From Pseudofrankia saprophytica (GTDB lineage: Bacteria; Actinomycetota; Actinomycetes; Frankiales; Frankiaceae), in the NCBI RefSeq assembly GCF_000235425.2, contig NZ_KI912266.1, positions 2,121,460-2,185,459 on the forward strand: DNA of 64,000 nt. Direction: 5' to 3'. This document shows positions 7,474-17,113 of this stretch, piece after piece. The notes under the pieces are model-generated. The model was given only the letters and a program-made list of their open reading frames with translations, had not been told where the DNA came from and searched no databases. The position numbers and the translations under genes are program-made. The first letter of the stretch is position 1; the number at the start of each line of letters is the position of its first letter.

Positions 7474-8811
7474 GTGAATCAGATGCGTGCCCACGCGGTC
7501 GTCCTCGGCGCGAGCATTGCCGGCCTGCTTGGCGCCCGGGCTTTGTCCGACGCATACGAAACTGTGACGCTCGTCGAGCGCGACGAACTTCCGCACGGCC
7601 CGGCCCACCGGCGCGGCGTGCCGCAGGGCCGGCACGCCCACGCCCTGCTGGCCCGGGGCGGCCAGGTCATGGACGCGCTGTTCCCCGGCCTGAGCGCCGA
7701 GCTCGTCGCGGCCGGCGCGCCGACCGGGGACCTGTCCGCGGACGCGCGCTGGATCCTGTCCGGCCACCGGCTCAAGCAGGCCGGCACCGGCCAGCGGATC
7801 CTGTTCGCCAGCCGTCCCATGCTGGAAAGCCATGTCCGGGAACGGGTGCGGGCGCTGCCGAACGTCGTGTTCGCCGACCGGCTGGACGTCGTCGCGCCGG
7901 TGACCAGCGCCGACCGGCGGACCGTCGTCGGCGTCTCGGTCCGCGAATCCGGCGGCCAGGTCCGGACGCTGCCCGCGGACCTGGTCCTCGACGCCACCGG
8001 CCGGGGCTCGCGCACGCCGCGCTGGCTGTCCGACCTCGGCTACGACCGACCACCTGTTGACGAGGTCCAGATGAAAATCGGCTACGCCTCGCGCTCCTAC
8101 CGCCTGCGGGCTGGTGCTCTGGGTACCGACCAGCTCATTCTGCAGAGCTGGACGCCGGAATACCCACGCGCCGCCACGGTCGTCGCGCAGGAGGACGGGC
8201 GCCATCTCGTGACGCTCGTCGGAATGCTGGGCGACGCGCCGCCGACCGACGCCGATGCTTTTCTCGAGTTCGTCGCCGGGCTGCCGCTCGATGACATTCA
8301 CCGGGCCATTCGGGACGGCGAACCGTTGGAGGACCCGGTCGCCTTCCGCTACCCGGCGAGCGTCCGGCACCGTTACGAACGGCTGCGCCGTTTTCCGGAC
8401 GGGCTGCTGCTGATCGGGGACGCGATCTGCTCGTTCAATCCGTTCTACGGGCAGGGGATGACGGTGGCCGGGCTCGAGGCGGTCGCCCTGGGCAGGCTGG
8501 TAGCGCAGCCGAAGCGGCCGTCCTGGCGCCAGTACTTCAAGACCATCGCCGGCATCGTCGACGTGCCCTGGGACATCGCCACCGGCGGCGACCTGGCGTT
8601 TCCCGCCGTCGACGGCGACCGCACCCCGAAGGTGCGGCTCATCAACGCCTACCTCCCCCGATTCCACGCCGCCGCCGAGCGCGACCCCGGCCTGGCGACC
8701 GCGTTCCTACGCGTCGCCGGGCTCCTGGACTGGCCGGAGGCGCTGCTGCGCCCGGACCGCGTCGCCCGCGTCCTGACCCAGCCGCGCCGGCGGCCGAGCC
8801 AGGTCCACTGA
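7474..8811 (+). CDS. FAD-dependent oxidoreductase (PHBH/geranylgeranyl-reductase-like)
   Basis: About 445 aa. The FAD-binding beta-alpha-beta loop is VVLGASIAGLLGARAL near the N-terminus, the ATGRGSRTPRWL segment is the family's second conserved stretch, and LLIGDAICSFNPFYGQGM is the GD motif that contacts the flavin ribityl chain. This places it in the p-hydroxybenzoate-hydroxylase/halogenase superfamily of flavin monooxygenases and related reductases. Start is ambiguous: GTG 7474, ATG 7483, or GTG 7450; GGACAGG upstream favours 7474. It converges on the TetR gene that follows. Substrate unknown; no pathway genes are adjacent. Confidence 0.88.
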   Translation: MNQMRAHAVVLGASIAGLLGARALSDAYETVTLVERDELPHGPAHRRGVPQGRHAHALLARGGQVMDALFPGLSAELVAAGAPTGDLSADARWILSGHRLKQAGTGQRILFASRPMLESHVRERVRALPNVVFADRLDVVAPVTSADRRTVVGVSVRESGGQVRTLPADLVLDATGRGSRTPRWLSDLGYDRPPVDEVQMKIGYASRSYRLRAGALGTDQLILQSWTPEYPRAATVVAQEDGRHLVTLVGMLGDAPPTDADAFLEFVAGLPLDDIHRAIRDGEPLEDPVAFRYPASVRHRYERLRRFPDGLLLIGDAICSFNPFYGQGMTVAGLEAVALGRLVAQPKRPSWRQYFKTIAGIVDVPWDIATGGDLAFPAVDGDRTPKVRLINAYLPRFHAAAERDPGLATAFLRVAGLLDWPEALLRPDRVARVLTQPRRRPSQVH

Positions 8812-8921
8812 GGCGGCAGGGCGCACCCACCTCGATCGCACGGGCAGTGCGGTAGTGAGGCTGATCGCCCGTCAAGTCCGCCGAATCTCTCCCGTAGCGG
8901 CCGTCCTGGCCGGTGCCTCCT

Positions 8922-9503
8922 TCAGCCGCGGCCTCGCACGAGTGGCAGGAAGACCTCGTCCACGATCTCGACCAGCACCTCGTCGGGGACCAAGGGGATT
9001 CCGCGCATCACGTACTCGGCGCGCAGCAGCATCATGGGCGTGGCCGCGACCCGGGGGTGCGCGGCCGCCGCCGGCGCCTCGCCCCGGCGCGCGGCCCGTT
9101 CCAGCATTGCCAGCCACGCCCGGTCCATGGCGTCCGCGCCGGACCGCTCGCGCATGAGGGCGAGCAGCTCCGGGTCGTCGGCCGCGGCGGCGAGCAGGCC
9201 GCGCAGGACCACTCCGTATGGCGAGGACCAGGTCTCGTTCGCCCGCCGCATCATCTCCAGCGCGTCGCCGCGCAGGGTGCCCGTGTCCGGGTTCGGCATC
9301 ACGGCTTCGGACAGGTGGCGGTACGCCGCGATGCCCAGCGCCGCCCGATGCGGCCACCGGCGGTAGATCGCGTTCTTGTTGGTCCCGGCCCGGGCGGCGA
9401 CCCGGTCCATGGTCATCCCCGCGTAGCCGGACTCTCGCAGTTCCTCCGCCGCCGCGTGCAGGATCGCCCGTTCGAGCTCCTCGCCCCGGCGCCTCGTGCT
9501 CAT
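8922..9503 (-). CDS. TetR-family repressor
   Basis: A 193-aa TetR regulator. The N-terminal helix-turn-helix is complete: ILHAAAEELRESGYAGMTM, DRVAARAGTNKNAIYRRW. The C-terminal ligand-binding part, rich in A/E/L helices with a PYGVVLRGLLAA segment, resembles the TetR_C_11 type. It diverges from the TIM-barrel gene at 9570, and two 21-bp direct repeats containing GGTAC half-sites occupy the 66-bp spacer, so it very probably represses both itself and that neighbour. Confidence 0.94.
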   Translation of the reverse strand: MSTRRRGEELERAILHAAAEELRESGYAGMTMDRVAARAGTNKNAIYRRWPHRAALGIAAYRHLSEAVMPNPDTGTLRGDALEMMRRANETWSSPYGVVLRGLLAAAADDPELLALMRERSGADAMDRAWLAMLERAARRGEAPAAAAHPRVAATPMMLLRAEYVMRGIPLVPDEVLVEIVDEVFLPLVRGRG

Positions 9504-9511
9504 GCCGTGCA

Positions 9512-9553
9512 GGGTACTGGAAGTACCTTATAGGGTACGTGAAGTGCCTTATG
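9512..9553. promoter_or_regulatory. Duplicated 21-bp operator between divergent genes
   Basis: Two head-to-tail copies, 9512-9532 and 9533-9553, agree at 17 of 21 positions (GGGTAC-nn-GAAGTnCCTTAT). The first copy contains the palindrome GGTAC-TGGAA-GTACC; the second is degenerate on its right side. One-site-per-two-turns spacing (21 bp) would place two repressor dimers on the same DNA face. The region must also hold the promoters of both flanking genes. Confidence 0.7.
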
Positions 9554-9569
9554 AGCGAGGGAGCCCCCG

Positions 9570-10583
9570 ATGCGCGTCTTCGGCATGAACTACGACACCG
9601 GCTTCGTGAGCGCCGGGTCGACGACCCACGAGCCGTTCGATCCCGAGACCGTGCGGCGCGACCTGCGCGTCATCCGTGACGAGCTGCACTGCGACGCGGT
9701 GCGCATCACCGGCGGGATCCAGGATCGACTCGAGCTGGCCGCGCGGTTCGCCGCCGAGGCCGGGCTCGAGGTGTGGTACTGCCCGTTCACCAACGGCCTC
9801 GACAGCGCCGGGCTCATGGCGTTCGTGCTCGACGGTGCCGAGCGGGCCGAACGGCTACGGCGCAGCGGGGCCTCGGTCGTGTACCTCACAGGCTCCGAGA
9901 TCGCCATGTTCACCGAAGGCCTCCTGCCCGGCCGCGACCTGGCCGAGCGCATGGCGCTGCTGACCGATCCGATGCGGATGCGGGCGGCGGTCCCGACCGC
10001 GCGCGCCGCGGTGCGCGACTTCCTCGCGGCGGCGGTGCCCGCGGTGCGGGAACGGTTCGGCGGCCCCGTCGCGTACGCCTCGATCCCGCTGGAGGCGGTG
10101 GACTGGACGGCGTTCGACATCATCGCCAGCGACGCCGGCTACCGCGACGCGACCAACGCCGCGACGTTCCCACAGACCCTGGCGGCGGCGGTGGGGCAGG
10201 GCAAGCCGTACGCCGCGACCGAGTTCGGCTGCTGCACGTTCCGCGGCGCGGCCGACGTCGCGGGCGCGCCGGAGCCGGTGACCTACGACGAGCACGGCTA
10301 CGCCGCGACGCTCGCCGCGGGGCTGGTGCGTGACGAGGAAGGTCAGGCCCGCTACCTCATGGACCTGCTGCGTGACTATGAGGCCGGCGGCGTGGAGGCG
10401 GCGTTCGTGTACACCTTCGCGAACCGGCACCTGCCAACCACCGAGGACTCGGAGCGCGACTACGACCTGGCCGCACGCGGAATCGTGCGGGTGCTGCCGG
10501 ACGGCTCGTGGACGCCGAAGGCCGCCTTCCACGCCCTCGCCGCGTACGGCCGTTCGCGCGCGCAGAGCCGGTCGGCCGCCTAG
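9570..10583 (+). CDS. TIM-barrel glycoside-hydrolase-like protein
   Basis: A 337-aa soluble protein with the look of a glycoside-hydrolase-type TIM barrel: alternating strands such as CDAVRITGG, LEVWYCPF, VVYLTGSEIAMF, PVAYASIPLEAVDW and YAATEFGCCTF, each ending a barrel strand with acids (E in GSEIAMF, E in ATEFGC) that could form a catalytic pair. Close relatives in actinobacteria are often labelled abortive infection protein, a label I would not accept on sequence alone. ATG 9570 has GAGGGAG upstream. Its only evident control is the divergent TetR repressor, so its expression probably responds to a small ligand. Substrate unknown. Confidence 0.75.
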   Translation: MRVFGMNYDTGFVSAGSTTHEPFDPETVRRDLRVIRDELHCDAVRITGGIQDRLELAARFAAEAGLEVWYCPFTNGLDSAGLMAFVLDGAERAERLRRSGASVVYLTGSEIAMFTEGLLPGRDLAERMALLTDPMRMRAAVPTARAAVRDFLAAAVPAVRERFGGPVAYASIPLEAVDWTAFDIIASDAGYRDATNAATFPQTLAAAVGQGKPYAATEFGCCTFRGAADVAGAPEPVTYDEHGYAATLAAGLVRDEEGQARYLMDLLRDYEAGGVEAAFVYTFANRHLPTTEDSERDYDLAARGIVRVLPDGSWTPKAAFHALAAYGRSRAQSRSAA

Positions 10584-10588
10584 GCCGT

Positions 10589-10620
10589 GTCCCAGGATTC
10601 GACGGTCCCAGGATTCGTCG
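10589..10620. repeat. Tandem 16-bp repeat
   Basis: Two adjacent copies of GTCCCAGGATTCG(A/T)CG directly after the stop codon of the TIM-barrel gene. They differ at one base. Purpose unknown; they lack the dyad symmetry of a terminator. Confidence 0.8.
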
Positions 10621-10787
10621 CGACCGCTCGTCTTTACTACCGCGACACCATTGCGACCGCCAAGGTCAGCGGTCCGCATGATCGCCGACTGCGCCCTCTG
10701 GTGGTCGTGGCTCGGCAGCGGCTACGCCCACCAGGCCGCGCGTAGACCACACGTACAGTCACGAAGGCGAAGCCTCCCCTGGTTCAG

Positions 10788-10824
10788 TCGCCTGCTCGCC
10801 TGCTCGCCTGCTCGCCTGCTCGCC
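10788..10824. repeat. 8-bp microsatellite, about 4.6 copies
   Basis: The unit TCGCCTGC is repeated perfectly four times plus a partial copy, about 35 bp upstream of the predicted ECF42 promoter. Such an octamer run may change length by slippage, altering the spacing of upstream elements. Apart from this and the promoter, 10621-10936 contains no gene. Confidence 0.85.
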
Positions 10825-10858
10825 GGTCGTCTGGTCGGGACAGATTCTCGGACGGCGA

Positions 10859-10885
10859 TGTCGAGAACCGGTGACTGGCTCCGTC
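10859..10885 (+). promoter_or_regulatory. Predicted ECF42-type promoter
   Basis: TGTCGA (10859-10864), a 17-bp spacer, then CGTC (10882-10885). This fits the published target motif of ECF42 sigma factors as I recall it (TGTCGA in -35, CGA/TC in -10). It lies ~50 bp before the DGPF gene that precedes the ECF42 sigma gene, the expected position for autoregulation. Confidence 0.6.
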
Positions 10886-10936
10886 CCCGCGGTGAACGTG
10901 ACCGGAACCGGTCGCACCAGCACCAAGGAGAACATG

Positions 10937-11344
10937 ATGGCCAAGTACCTGCTGCTCAAGCACTACCGGGGCGCTCCGGCCGCGGTCAACGACGTGCCCA
11001 TGGAGCGGTGGACGCCGGCGGAGATCTCGGCGCACGTGCAGTACATGAACGACTTCGCGGCGCGGCTCGAGGGGACCGGCGAGTTCGTCGACGGTCAGGC
11101 GCTTGCCCCCGAGGGGACGTTCGTCCGGTACGACGGTGAGGGGCGGCCGCCGGTCACCGACGGCCCGTTCGCGGAGACCAAGGATCTCATCGCCGGCTGG
11201 ATGGTGATCGACGTCGACAGCTACGAGCGCGCCGTCGAGCTGGCCGGTGAGCTGTCGGCCGCGCCCGGGGCGGATGGGAAGCCGATCCACGAGTGGCTGG
11301 AGCTGCGGCCGTTCCTGACCGCCCCGCCCACCATCACAGAGTGA
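10937..11344 (+). CDS. DGPF/YCII-domain protein, partner of ECF42
   Basis: A 135-aa YCII-superfamily protein of the DGPF type: the diagnostic TDGPFAETKDLIAGW is present, with the preceding GEFVDGQALAP strand. The fold is a ferredoxin-like dimer; the biochemical role of DGPF proteins is unsettled. ATG 10937 (six bases after AAGGAG) is preferred over the immediately preceding ATG 10934. It is 13 bp upstream of the ECF42 sigma gene, the conserved arrangement for this sigma group, and is expected to be its main target. Confidence 0.93.
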   Translation: MAKYLLLKHYRGAPAAVNDVPMERWTPAEISAHVQYMNDFAARLEGTGEFVDGQALAPEGTFVRYDGEGRPPVTDGPFAETKDLIAGWMVIDVDSYERAVELAGELSAAPGADGKPIHEWLELRPFLTAPPTITE

Positions 11345-11357
11345 CCTCGGGCGCACG

Positions 11358-12515
<1,158 letters not shown>

Positions 12516-12523
12516 CGGTCGCG

Positions 12524-13792
12524 CTAGGAGTTCTTGCCGCGGCGGCGTTTTTCGCGGCTGACCAGGACATCCAGACCCGGGTCGTCGGTGATCGGGTCCG
12601 GGGGCGCCGGGGCGCGGCGCAGGGAGCTCGACGCCGAGCGGCTTCGGGCAAGGGCGGCCACCGTCGACGGGGGGGCTGGCGGCGTGGCGGCGGGGGCGGG
12701 GTAGGTCGGCGTGCGGGCGCCAGGCGGGAAGGCGTCGGCCAGGGCCGACCTGCCCGTACCAGGGCGGCGGCGCTGCCCGGCGCGGTAGCCCTGGCGCCGG
12801 ATGGGCGTGGTGGCCGGGTCGATGGGCCGGGGGGCGTCGGTGTCGGACCGGGTGTCCGCGGTACGGCCGCCGGCGGGACGTCCGGTGGCTGGGTCGGCCG
12901 CGGTGGCCGCCGCGGCCGGCTTCGCGGCGGCCCGCCTGCCGGTGCGCGAGCGGGAACCAGCCTCCGAAGCCGAACCCGAAGCCGAGGCGGGGGTTGAGGT
13001 CCCGGCGCCGCCCAGGCGGGACGGCTGGTTGAACCAGTCGAAGGACGAGCCGCGGCCGCGCAGCTCCGTGTTCTCCGCCTGCACGATCACGAGCAGCGCG
13101 GTGGCGAAGGAAGCGCGGGTTCGGGCCTCCGCCAACTGGCGTTCCAGGTCGGCCACGTAGGCCGGGTCGATGGGCTCGGGCTCGGGCTCAGGGGAGGGAG
13201 CGCCGTCGGGGTCGACGGTCGTCTCGAACGCCTGCGCGTGCAGGTCGCGCAGAAGCGCGGACTCGGTGGCCAGCGCCGGGTCGGTCTCGGCGAACAGCAG
13301 GTTGACGAAGATCTCGACGACCCGCCATTCGATGGCCTTCTCGCCGCGGAACTGACGGCTCAGATCCCGCGTCCGGGAACGGTGGATCTTGGGTGGCCCC
13401 TGGTCCGGCCAGAGCTGCCGGGCGACCATTTCGTAGCTGACCCGATATGGATTGTTGAGTTCGTTCAGGCGGGTCAGGAGGGTCTTCTGGGGCCCATCCT
13501 TCAGATCCGGGCGTGGCCCTTTGGGGCGTGCTCCCACGAGGCTCACCCACACACCGTCCGGGCTGGGACCGGGATGCTTGCGGAAGGATGGGTTCGCGGC
13601 ACTACGCGGGTCCTCTCTCCGGTCCCCTCGCGTGCGCGCCGCCAGCGCGTCGGGCGGGGGGATGGGCCTACCGGCGGGTTCCCCGACCCCCCGCCCCGGT
13701 AGCTGCGAATGATACGACCCAAGTGCCGCAGATGCGGGGATGTCGGGCGCCTGACCGCCGGCTTCGTTGCGCTGGCAATGATCAGAAGCCAT
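12524..13792 (-). CDS. Unknown protein with HTH-like segment and basic disordered tail
   Basis: Up to 422 aa if started at ATG 13792; a longer reading from 13879 is open and the conserved part begins much later, near the GVWVSLVGARPKG segment, so the start is uncertain. The middle region (TLLTRLNELNNPYRVSYEM, then RSRTRDLSRQFRGEKAIEW and RVVEIFVNLLF) has the spacing of an actinobacterial helix-turn-helix in which an arginine-rich recognition helix is followed by WxxVexFV. A coiled-coil-prone helix (VADLERQLAEARTRASFATA) follows, then ~170 residues of Arg/Pro/Ala/Thr-rich low complexity. Family not recognised. It converges with the ECF42 gene. Confidence 0.65.
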   Translation of the reverse strand: MASDHCQRNEAGGQAPDIPASAALGSYHSQLPGRGVGEPAGRPIPPPDALAARTRGDRREDPRSAANPSFRKHPGPSPDGVWVSLVGARPKGPRPDLKDGPQKTLLTRLNELNNPYRVSYEMVARQLWPDQGPPKIHRSRTRDLSRQFRGEKAIEWRVVEIFVNLLFAETDPALATESALLRDLHAQAFETTVDPDGAPSPEPEPEPIDPAYVADLERQLAEARTRASFATALLVIVQAENTELRGRGSSFDWFNQPSRLGGAGTSTPASASGSASEAGSRSRTGRRAAAKPAAAATAADPATGRPAGGRTADTRSDTDAPRPIDPATTPIRRQGYRAGQRRRPGTGRSALADAFPPGARTPTYPAPAATPPAPPSTVAALARSRSASSSLRRAPAPPDPITDDPGLDVLVSREKRRRGKNS

Positions 13793-13879
13793 GGCGATGA
13801 CGTTCGGCGTACTCGGACCGACTGGTCCGGTTCGGATCGGTCCACCCCGGACGATGTGGATCGGGTCTCGCAAGCCCAT

Positions 13880-14650
13880 AGCTCCCCGCGCGTTCTCTCG
13901 TCATCTTTCCCCTGCTTGCCTGGCTGGCGTCCCCCGGACGGCCGGGGAACGCTGCATCGCCAGGTAACTAGGCGGTCTGATGCGCGGCAAGGTCGCACAA
14001 CCAGGACTCCGGGACAACGTTGTGGCGCCCTGTGCGCAGGTTCCCCGGGGCGACGGTCGTAGGGTGCCGTCGCATCCGCTCCAAATATCGAACCGGTCGG
14101 TCGGATTTCGTCGCCACGGTCCGGAGCGGGTTCTCGAATCCGACATTGGGTCAGGCGGTTGCGCCGATCCGCTGCGGTGCGCCGATCCGCGGCGGTACGC
14201 CGGCGGTGGGTGACGGCTCCCGTCGACGGCGAAGGGCGACCACCCGCTACCGCGACCTGGGCTGCCTTGACCGCCTGGCGGGCAGCCGGGCCGGGCGGCG
14301 CCTCACGTCACCTTCTGGTCGAGACGCCCGGCTGTCGCATCGGCCGACGTCGCCAGCGCCGTCTGGGCAGCACGCCCGCGGGCCCCTGCCCGCCTTCACT
14401 TCTCTCCCGCGACGGTCTCGACTCCGGCGCGGCCGCCGGGCAGTTTGCGGCCCGGCGGCCGCGCCCTATAGTTGTGTCGAATGTCCGCATCGTCATGGAA
14501 GCGGCCGACTGTTCCACTGGCCCGGGCCTGCGCCAACTGTCCGAGGTCGCCCGGTGGAGCAGCGCGGCGCTTGGGTGAGGCCGCGGGCGTCGGTTGGCAA
14601 GCGCGGCGGACAGCCCGCGGACCTTGTGCTCATGGATCGTGGAGGCCGTC
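13880..14650. other. Long spacer with strong hairpin, no convincing gene
   Basis: Open frames here are short, overlap each other and show no conserved motif. It contains an 18-bp near-perfect direct repeat (GCGCCGATCCGC(T/G)GCGGT, 14160-14195) and the hairpin listed separately. Upstream leader sequence or promoters for the SDR gene at 14651 probably lie in its last 150 bp. Confidence 0.5.
14426..14465. terminator. Perfect 16-bp stem hairpin
   Basis: Arms GGCGCGGCCGCCGGGC (14426-14441) and its exact complement (14450-14465) enclose the 8-nt loop AGTTTGCG. The stem would be extremely stable. No U run follows, but actinobacterial terminators often lack one. It stands ~185 bp before the SDR start, so it may end a transcript from upstream or act in the leader. 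Confidence 0.55.
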
Positions 14651-15595
14651 ATGGTGGCTGCGTCAGGGCGGCGACGCTGGAACGCGGACGATGTTCCTGA
14701 CCTGAGTGGGCGAACGGTCGTCATCACCGGCGCAAACTCGGGGATCGGTTTCGAGGCCGCCAAGACGTTCGCCGAGCGGGGCGCGACGGTCGTGATGGCG
14801 TGTCGCAACCCGTCCAAGGCGCGGGACGCCCTGGACCGCATTCGCGCCGTCACCCCCGAGGCGGACGTCTCCACGCTGGAGATGGACCTCAACTCGCTCG
14901 CCTCGGTCCGCAAGGCCGCCGACGCGCTGGTGGCCGAGCGTCCCGTCATCGACCTGCTCATCAACAACGCCGGCGTGATCATGCTGCCCCACGGGCAGAC
15001 GGAGGACGGCTTCGAGCAGCACTTCGGGATCAACCACCTCGGCCATTTCGCCTTCACCGGCCTGCTGCTGAACTCCGTCCTGGCCGCCGAGGCGGGCCGG
15101 GTCGTGACGGTCGGCAGCAACGGGCACCGGATGGGGAAGCTCGACTTCGACGACCTCGCCTTCACCCGGGGCTACAAGCCGCTGCGGGGCTACGGCCGGT
15201 CGAAGCTCGCGAACCTGCTCTTCTCCTACGAGCTGCAGCGCCGGCTGGAGAAGGCGGGCGTGGCGGCCCGGTCCCTCGCGGCGCATCCCGGCGGCGCGAA
15301 CACCGACGCCGGGGGCTTCGGCGGCGACAGCCCGATGCGGCGGAAGTTCAAGCGGGTGGTGGACCACGTCCCCAACCCGATCGTGCACTCCGCGCACAAG
15401 GGCGCTCTGCCCATCATGCGCGCGGCGACGGATCCGGCCTCGGAGGGCGGCCAGTACTACGGCCCGTCCGGGCTGCTGAAGATGACCGGACGCCCGGTCC
15501 TCGTCTCGTCCAACGCCGCGTCGCGCGACCCCGAGACCGCCGCGCGGCTGTGGGAGCTCTCGGAACAGCTGACAGCGGTGACCTACCCGCTCTGA
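14651..15595 (+). CDS. Retinol-dehydrogenase-like SDR oxidoreductase
   Basis: A 314-aa classical short-chain dehydrogenase of the retinol dehydrogenase/protochlorophyllide-reductase-like branch. Visible elements are the NADP loop TGANSGIGFEAA, MACRNPSKA after strand 2 (favouring NADP), LLINNAGVIM, the catalytic tyrosine-lysine pair in YGRSKLAN, and AAHPGGANTD. ATG 14651 follows GGAGGCCGTC at ideal spacing; an upstream ATG at 14594 lies in the same frame but without a site. Substrate is probably a hydrophobic alcohol or ketone; no pathway partner is adjacent. Confidence 0.92.
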   Translation: MVAASGRRRWNADDVPDLSGRTVVITGANSGIGFEAAKTFAERGATVVMACRNPSKARDALDRIRAVTPEADVSTLEMDLNSLASVRKAADALVAERPVIDLLINNAGVIMLPHGQTEDGFEQHFGINHLGHFAFTGLLLNSVLAAEAGRVVTVGSNGHRMGKLDFDDLAFTRGYKPLRGYGRSKLANLLFSYELQRRLEKAGVAARSLAAHPGGANTDAGGFGGDSPMRRKFKRVVDHVPNPIVHSAHKGALPIMRAATDPASEGGQYYGPSGLLKMTGRPVLVSSNAASRDPETAARLWELSEQLTAVTYPL

Positions 15596-15782
15596 TCCGT
15601 CCGGCTCTGATCGGTCCGTTCATCCGCACGGTCGCGCCATGACGGCGCCCGCCGCGTCGGATGACGCCTCGAAATGACTACAATAAGTAACGCTACGATT
15701 CCTCTTGGTGACGACGAGGGCGCGCGCCCACATCGGGAGAGGCTTCTGACCAGCCCCGATAGACGCATCCGAAAACTGCTTT

Positions 15783-15808
15783 GTTTGGGACGCGTGGTGG
15801 GTGGGGTA
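15783..15808 (+). promoter_or_regulatory. Possible SigB-like promoter
   Basis: GTTT (15783-15786) and GGGTA (15804-15808) separated by 17 bp resemble the actinobacterial stress-sigma pattern GNNT-N14-16-GGGTA, one base long in spacing. It lies ~60 bp before a GlsB-type gene, a family often in the general stress regulon. Confidence 0.35.
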
Positions 15809-15866
15809 AAGCTCTCGATACACGACGGGTGATCGTCGAAAAGGCTCCGTCTCCCTGGAGGAAACC

Positions 15867-16142
15867 GTGCTCTGGACCATCGTCACTTGGATCGTTCTCG
15901 GTCTCATCGCCGGCGCGGTCGCGCGAGTTCTCCTGCCTGGCCGCGACCCGATGGGTATCGGCGCGACCATTCTCCTCGGAATCGTCGGTTCGTTTATCGG
16001 CGGATTCCTGGGATACCTCATCTTCGGCAAGGACCTAAGCGAGGGCGCGCTGCAGCCGTCCGGCATCATTGGGTCGATCATCGGTGCGATCGTCGCCCTG
16101 ATGGTCTACCGGGCCGCTACCCACCGTCGCGTTCTGCGCTAA
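15867..16142 (+). CDS. GlsB/YeaQ/YmgE-family membrane protein
   Basis: A 91-aa protein with three hydrophobic segments (WTIVTWIVLGLIAGAVARVL, ATILLGIVGSFIGGFLGYL, SGIIGSIIGAIVALMVY) and the family's glycine-zipper spacing, plus the conserved LLPGRDPMGIGATILLGI loop. These transglycosylase-associated proteins are induced in many bacteria by envelope, acid or osmotic stress; their mechanism is not established. Start GTG 15867 has GGAGG seven bases upstream. Monocistronic. Confidence 0.93.
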   Translation: MLWTIVTWIVLGLIAGAVARVLLPGRDPMGIGATILLGIVGSFIGGFLGYLIFGKDLSEGALQPSGIIGSIIGAIVALMVYRAATHRRVLR

Positions 16143-16235
16143 TGGCGCTCGCGCGATGACCTGCCACCGTCGGCCCGAGAACGATTCGGATCGGCGAGTG
16201 AGCTGGCCGAGCTAGGCCACCGTTCATGACGGTGT

Positions 16236-16252
16236 CCGCCCGACACGGGCGG
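16236..16252. terminator. CCGCCCG/CGGGCGG hairpin after glsB-type gene
   Basis: A seven-base-pair stem with an ACA loop, ~95 bp downstream of the stop codon. Likely transcription terminator. The rest of 16143-16497 holds no recognisable gene. Confidence 0.45.
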
Positions 16253-16497
16253 CCGGAGCAGCCTCCACGGTGCCCCGGCCGCCCGTCGCCATGTTCAGCT
16301 CCCGGCAAGCCTTCGCGACGTCAGGCAAGCCTTCGTGAAGTCAGTGTTGCCAGCGTCAGATGGCCCGAGGAAGGGTCGAACGTGGACGGCGCTCGCGACG
16401 GATCGGCCGGCCACGGAAAGGCGCGTCGGACGGCGGATCTGGTAGGACTGGAATGGCGCGACAGAATCCGGCGCCGTCAGGGAGGGAAGTGTTGGCG

Positions 16498-17034
16498 ATG
16501 GCCGACGACGAGCTGAGCGTCCTGGTGAAAAGCGCGAACTCGGCGATGATCCTCGTGACCGCCGCCTCCGATGGAGAACGTGCAGGCTGTCTGGTCGGCT
16601 TCCACGCCCAGTCGAGCATCACGCCACCCCGGTATTGTGTGTGGCTGTCGAAGGCGAACCACACCTACCGGGTCGCACTGCGCTCGACGCATTTTGGGCT
16701 GCATTTCCTCGCCGCGGACGACCATGCGACGGCGGAAGCTTTCGGATCGGTCAGCGGCGACGACACCGACAAGTTCGCCGGCCGGTCGGTGCTTGCTGGC
16801 CCCGGCGGTGTTCCCCTGCTGACCGACCTTCCCAACCGGCTGGTGGGCCGGCGGCTGTGCGCCCTGGACGACGGCGGGGACCACGTGTGCTTCACCCTCG
16901 AGCCTGTCGCCGCTTCCGCGCCCGAGCCGTTCACCCCGTTGCGCCTGTCCCAGGCGCTGGACATCGCGCCCGGCCATGACAACACCGAGCGCCCCGCCCC
17001 GCCGACCGAGCGGGCCGGCCGCGCGGCTGGCTGA
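16498..17034 (+). CDS. Flavin reductase-domain protein
   Basis: About 178 aa. The fold is that of the split-barrel flavin reductases: AMILVTAASDGERAGCLVGF matches the GVxVVT...G.....A strand pattern, with SSITPPRYCVWLSKANHTY, FGLHFLAADDHATAEAFG and CALDDGGDHVCFTLEPV. Such proteins pass electrons from NAD(P)H to FMN/FAD, often for a two-component monooxygenase. GGAGGG at 16481-16486 serves TTG 16492 or ATG 16498. No oxygenase partner is adjacent. Confidence 0.85.
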   Translation: MADDELSVLVKSANSAMILVTAASDGERAGCLVGFHAQSSITPPRYCVWLSKANHTYRVALRSTHFGLHFLAADDHATAEAFGSVSGDDTDKFAGRSVLAGPGGVPLLTDLPNRLVGRRLCALDDGGDHVCFTLEPVAASAPEPFTPLRLSQALDIAPGHDNTERPAPPTERAGRAAG

Positions 17035-17113
17035 CCGCCAGCCAGCACGCCACCCGGTGTCCGCCGGCCCCGTTGCCCGCCAGCCGGGCCCGGGCGGCCG
17101 GCCCCGTCGGTGG

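Noticed and set aside
9570..10583. Abortive-infection (antiphage) gene
   Set aside because: The label would rest on database habit. The sequence shows a TIM-barrel enzyme-like protein under TetR control and no defence genes nearby.
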